A stretch of 8,400 bases of DNA from contig DEYM01000106.1 of the NCBI GenBank assembly GCA_002364555.1, positions 1-8,400 of the forward strand, given 5' to 3'. Both the position numbers and the translations under genes were made by a program. Shown in pieces: positions 5,945-8,400 of this stretch (position 1 is its first letter; each line of letters opens with the position of its first letter). A model generated the notes under the pieces. That model searched no databases. It worked only from the letters and a program-made list of their open reading frames with translations, and had not been told where the DNA came from. The DNA is from Phycisphaerales bacterium UBA3158. GTDB lineage: Bacteria > Planctomycetota > Phycisphaerae > Phycisphaerales > SM1A02.

Positions 5945-6652
5945 ATGTTCTTTCGATATCCCATACTTGCCGGTCTGATACTCGTTTGCGGAGGCTTGTC
6001 GGCCTGCCAAACCAGGCAGAGCGTCATTCCCGAGCCGCTCGAGTCGGTGACTCAGGGCATGGATTATCTGGGCACATGGGCTCTGAACGATACCGACAAC
6101 CAGCTCTTCAACATCGTCGTGAGACCCGACAGGACGGTCGTGAGCAACTGGTCAAAGGGGGCCCGGGGTGCTCAAGGTGAACGAGGCTCCTGGAAACGCA
6201 CCGGTACTCGACTGGTCATCTCATACAAGGACGGCTGGACGGACGTCCTCTCGCCATCGCGATATGGAATATCAAGGCAGTCGTATCGTCCCGGAACCGG
6301 TGTCGATGGTACGCCCAGCAGCTTCGGATCCGCGGTTCGGGTCACCGACCCGCTTGCCAATTTCTGCGGTGTGTTCCAGGTGGGGGAGGATGGGGAGTTC
6401 GTCTCGCTTCTCTCCAGTGGACTGGCGTACAAATCGGATGCCGCCTCGAACATGCTTGCTGCGAAGATCGATCTTGTACCAGGTACATGGACTCTGAAGG
6501 ACAACTCGGCCATGATTTCATGGTCGGATCAGTCGGTTCAACGCGTGTCATGGCAACGCGGCGTGTATGTACTTGAATCCGAGCCGGCCGGTACGGTGCC
6601 CTCGAGGATGCTCCTGCCAGTCGACGGTCTCTCCTATGGAGGAAGGCGATGA
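5945..6652 (+). CDS. Lipoprotein with two repeated beta-rich domains, function unknown
   Basis: The 235-residue product begins with a lipoprotein signal peptide (MFFRYPILAGLILVCGGLSAC); LSAC is the lipobox with Cys21 lipidated. The mature part seems to hold two related domains. The first (about 40-121) runs from YLGTWAL through GSWKRTGTRLVISYKDGWTD to ISRQSYRPGTG. The second (about 143-222) runs from FCGVFQV through GTWTLKDNSAMISWSDQSVQ to YVLESEPAGTV. Both halves share the order G-x-W/F start, then V-x-GSW/GTW, I-S-Y/W and a W/Y-rich end, suggesting tandem copies of a small beta-sheet domain. No known family was recognised. The end, YGGRR, is encoded by the purine-rich stretch that also acts as an SD for the next start. 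It is first in the xylA cluster; xylA begins 27 bp after its stop in the same frame. Confidence 0.78.
   Translation: MFFRYPILAGLILVCGGLSACQTRQSVIPEPLESVTQGMDYLGTWALNDTDNQLFNIVVRPDRTVVSNWSKGARGAQGERGSWKRTGTRLVISYKDGWTDVLSPSRYGISRQSYRPGTGVDGTPSSFGSAVRVTDPLANFCGVFQVGEDGEFVSLLSSGLAYKSDAASNMLAAKIDLVPGTWTLKDNSAMISWSDQSVQRVSWQRGVYVLESEPAGTVPSRMLLPVDGLSYGGRR
6638..6642 (+). promoter_or_regulatory. Strong Shine-Dalgarno within lipoprotein 3' end
   Basis: GGAGG (in GGAGGAAGG, 6638-6646) lies 6 nt before the ATG at 6649, which overlaps the lipoprotein TGA (6650-6652) in an ATGA arrangement. It is 37 nt from the xylA ATG, too far to serve it directly. Confidence 0.55.
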
Positions 6653-6687
6653 CCATCAGGGCATCGATCTCGATTTCCAATGACTGA
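6649..6687 (+). CDS. Possible 12-codon coupling ORF overlapping the xylA start
   Basis: The frame encodes MTIRASISISND and ends with TGA 6685-6687. Its ATG overlaps the stop of the lipoprotein gene, and its stop lies 3 bases past the xylA ATG (6680-6682), which it overlaps out of frame. With the strong SD before it, ribosomes could translate it and reinitiate at xylA. The peptide itself shows no motif. It may equally be a chance frame produced by the purine-rich codons of the upstream gene. Confidence 0.3.
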   Translation: MTIRASISISND

Positions 6688-7993
6688 TTTCTTCCCGGAC
6701 ATCCCCAGCATTCCCTTCGAGGGCAGTGATTCCACGAATCCTCTCAGCTTCAGGCATTACGATGCCGAGGCGGTCGTCGAAGGTCGGACCATGCGGGACC
6801 ATCTACGATTCGCCTGCGCCTTCTGGCATACGATGCGGAACGATCTCTCCGACCCATTCGGATCAGGAACCGCAGTCATGCCATGGGACGATGGTTCGTC
6901 CTCCATTGAGAACATCGAACGACGAATCAACGCGTTCTTCGAGTTTCTCGACAAGATGAGCATCGACCACTACTGCTTTCACGATCGAGACGTCGCGCCG
7001 GAAGCCGATACGATCGATGAAACGAACAGGATTCTGGACCAGGCGGTCGGGATTCTCGAACGTCGGCAGGATGAACTTGGCAAGCAACTCCTCTGGGGAA
7101 CGGCCTGTCTGTTCGATCACCCACGATATGTGCACGGTGCCGCGACATCGACATCGGTCGACGTCTTCGCGCACGCCGCCGGTCAGGTGCGAAGAGCCAT
7201 CGATGCAACCCATCATCTCGGCGGTGCGGGCTACGTGTTCTGGGGAGGTCGGGAAGGCTACAGCTCCCTGATCAACACGGACATGCCCAGGGAACGGGCC
7301 CAGTTGGCCAGGTTCCTCGAGATGGCCGTCGATTACCGAAGGCGCATCGGTTTCGAAGGTCGGTTCTACATCGAGCCAAAGCCCAAGGAGCCAACTACCC
7401 ATCAATACGATTTCGATGTGGCGACCTGTCTGAACTTTCTCCGGGAGTTCGATCTGCTCGATGAGTTCATGTTGAACATCGAGACGAATCATGCCACGTT
7501 GGCAGCTCATTCAATGGAACATGAATTGAGATCCGCTGCGGCCGCCGGCGTGCTCGGATCCATCGATGCGAACATGGGGCATCCCCATCTTGGATGGGAT
7601 ACCGATCATTTTCCGACGGATCTGGCCCTGGCCGTGAGAGTCATGAAAGTCGTTCTGGAGCTTGATGGACTTGGGCAAGGTGGCCTGAACTTCGATGCGA
7701 AGAGACGTCGGGGCTCCTTTGAGCCGGTCGATCTCTTCCATGCCCACATCGCCGGCATGGACACGTTCGCAAGAGGCCTCAAGATCGCAGCCGCCATTCG
7801 TTCGGACCGTCGACTCGACGATGCCATCCAGTCCCGCTACAGGAGTTGGGATTCCAAGCTGGGCGACAGCATTCAATCGGGTCAATGCACACTCGAGGAT
7901 CTCGAGCGGCACGCATCCCAAATCGGCGAGCCGATCATGGAATCCGGTCGCGAGGAGATGCTCGCATCCATCTTCAACGATTTTCTCCGGTGA
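6680..7993 (+). CDS. xylA: Xylose isomerase
   Basis: It interconverts D-xylose and D-xylulose (often also glucose and fructose) in the cytoplasm, using two divalent metal ions. The 437-residue length matches class II enzymes (E. coli 440), and residues align without shift to the E. coli numbering: His101 and Asp104 in CFHDRDV, Trp188 in FWGGREGY, Glu232 in IEPKPKEPT, Glu268 and His271 in NIETNHATL, Asp296 in SIDAN, Asp307 and Asp309 in GWDTDHFP, and Asp339 in GGLNFDAK. One departure: after DAN the family usually has R-G-D, here M-G-H (299-301). ATG 6680 is the only start after an in-frame stop (the lipoprotein TGA), yet no SD precedes it, suggesting coupling to upstream translation. No xylulokinase is visible; the PLP-enzyme gene begins 6 bp after its stop. 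Confidence 0.97.
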   Translation: MTDFFPDIPSIPFEGSDSTNPLSFRHYDAEAVVEGRTMRDHLRFACAFWHTMRNDLSDPFGSGTAVMPWDDGSSSIENIERRINAFFEFLDKMSIDHYCFHDRDVAPEADTIDETNRILDQAVGILERRQDELGKQLLWGTACLFDHPRYVHGAATSTSVDVFAHAAGQVRRAIDATHHLGGAGYVFWGGREGYSSLINTDMPRERAQLARFLEMAVDYRRRIGFEGRFYIEPKPKEPTTHQYDFDVATCLNFLREFDLLDEFMLNIETNHATLAAHSMEHELRSAAAAGVLGSIDANMGHPHLGWDTDHFPTDLALAVRVMKVVLELDGLGQGGLNFDAKRRRGSFEPVDLFHAHIAGMDTFARGLKIAAAIRSDRRLDDAIQSRYRSWDSKLGDSIQSGQCTLEDLERHASQIGEPIMESGREEMLASIFNDFLR

Positions 7994-7999
7994 TCGATC

Positions 8000-8400
8000 A
8001 TGGCCTCACATGATGATGTTCTGAATGCATTTGTTCCGCTTGGTTCATGGCCCTCGCCCGTCCGGGAGCTGTCGAAAATCCGATCGGATCTCTGGATCAA
8101 GGACGATGGCGACATCCATTCGAGCTATGGCGGCAACAAGGTCAGGAAGCTCGAGTATCTACTCGCTGGATGCGAGAAGGAAATAGTCACATTCGGTGCC
8201 ATGGGCTCGCATCATGCGCTGGCGACGGCCGTTCATGGAACATCCCTTGGGCATCAGGTGTCGGTGGTCACCCACCCGCGGCATTATTCGGTTCATGCGG
8301 AACAAGTGCTGCTTGCGACGATGTCGATGGCCAGCATGCATCCGTGTGATTCACACGAGTCGGCTCACGAACAGCTTCGAGTTCTGGGAGAAGATCGAAC
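8000..8400 (+). CDS. Fold-type II PLP enzyme, ACC deaminase/D-cysteine desulfhydrase-like (3' end outside window)
   Basis: The first 133 codons are present and the gene runs off the window. The N-terminal pattern is that of the tryptophan-synthase-beta superfamily branch holding ACC deaminase and D-cysteine desulfhydrase: PSPV (18-21), LWIKDDGD (31-38), then YGGNKVRKLEYLLA (43-56), where Lys47 is the expected PLP Schiff-base lysine. VTFGAMGSHHALATA (63-77) corresponds to the family's substrate-binding G-x-x-SN(H/Q) loop, but His71 stands where Asn is usual. The reaction cannot be fixed from this part; desulfhydrase, deaminase or another lyase are possible. The start ATG 8000 has GGTGA 6 nt upstream (7989-7993, overlapping the xylA stop), indicating co-transcription with xylA. 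The start is certain within a few codons; the function is family-level only. Confidence 0.8.
   Translation, partial: MASHDDVLNAFVPLGSWPSPVRELSKIRSDLWIKDDGDIHSSYGGNKVRKLEYLLAGCEKEIVTFGAMGSHHALATAVHGTSLGHQVSVVTHPRHYSVHAEQVLLATMSMASMHPCDSHESAHEQLRVLGEDR

Noticed and set aside
5866..6027. 54-codon N-terminal extension of the minus-strand lipoprotein
   Set aside because: It would overlap the start of the divergent lipoprotein gene, and the signal peptide with lipobox begins at ATG 5865.
6863..7510. 215-codon minus-strand frame
   Set aside because: It is antisense to xylose isomerase, where the plus strand has every catalytic residue.

Overview
The window carries eight protein-coding genes and no RNA genes, insertion sequences or CRISPR arrays. 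The DNA is moderately GC-rich and densely packed. The gene style suggests a heterotroph of the Planctomycetota, perhaps the Phycisphaerae: an ECF-like sigma factor fused to a phosphopeptide-binding domain, a secreted AA10 polysaccharide monooxygenase, and several secreted or lipid-anchored proteins of unknown function. This assignment is inference from gene content; no marker gene is present.

Left part (1-2071): an AA10 lytic polysaccharide monooxygenase (LPMO) runs leftwards out of the window. It is separated by a 389-bp divergent intergenic region from a rightward gene for a 347-residue protein with an N-terminal FHA domain, a Lys/Asp linker and a C-terminal sigma-70-like (region 2 plus region 4) module. 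The intergenic region contains a short inverted repeat and helically phased GTTTAA repeats.

Middle part (2073-5865): an EamA-type drug/metabolite transporter (leftward) is divergent from a TauE/SafE-type transporter (rightward). The TauE/SafE gene converges with a leftward two-gene unit: a small lipoprotein followed by an endonuclease/exonuclease/phosphatase-family protein with an extra N-terminal domain resembling a type-9 carbohydrate-binding/DOMON domain. Convergent neighbours end 1 bp and 5 bp apart, with no recognisable hairpin terminators.

Right part (5945-8400): a tight rightward cluster holds a duplicated-domain lipoprotein of unknown function, a possible 12-codon coupling ORF, xylose isomerase (XylA, all catalytic and metal residues present), and the start of a fold-type II PLP enzyme of the ACC deaminase/D-cysteine desulfhydrase family, cut by the window edge.

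Together the window suggests plant- or algal-polysaccharide use (LPMO, xylose isomerase, carbohydrate-binding-like module). The most unusual points are the FHA-sigma fusion next to the LPMO, and the arrangement in which xylA has no ribosome binding site of its own but overlaps a strongly SD-led mini-ORF.
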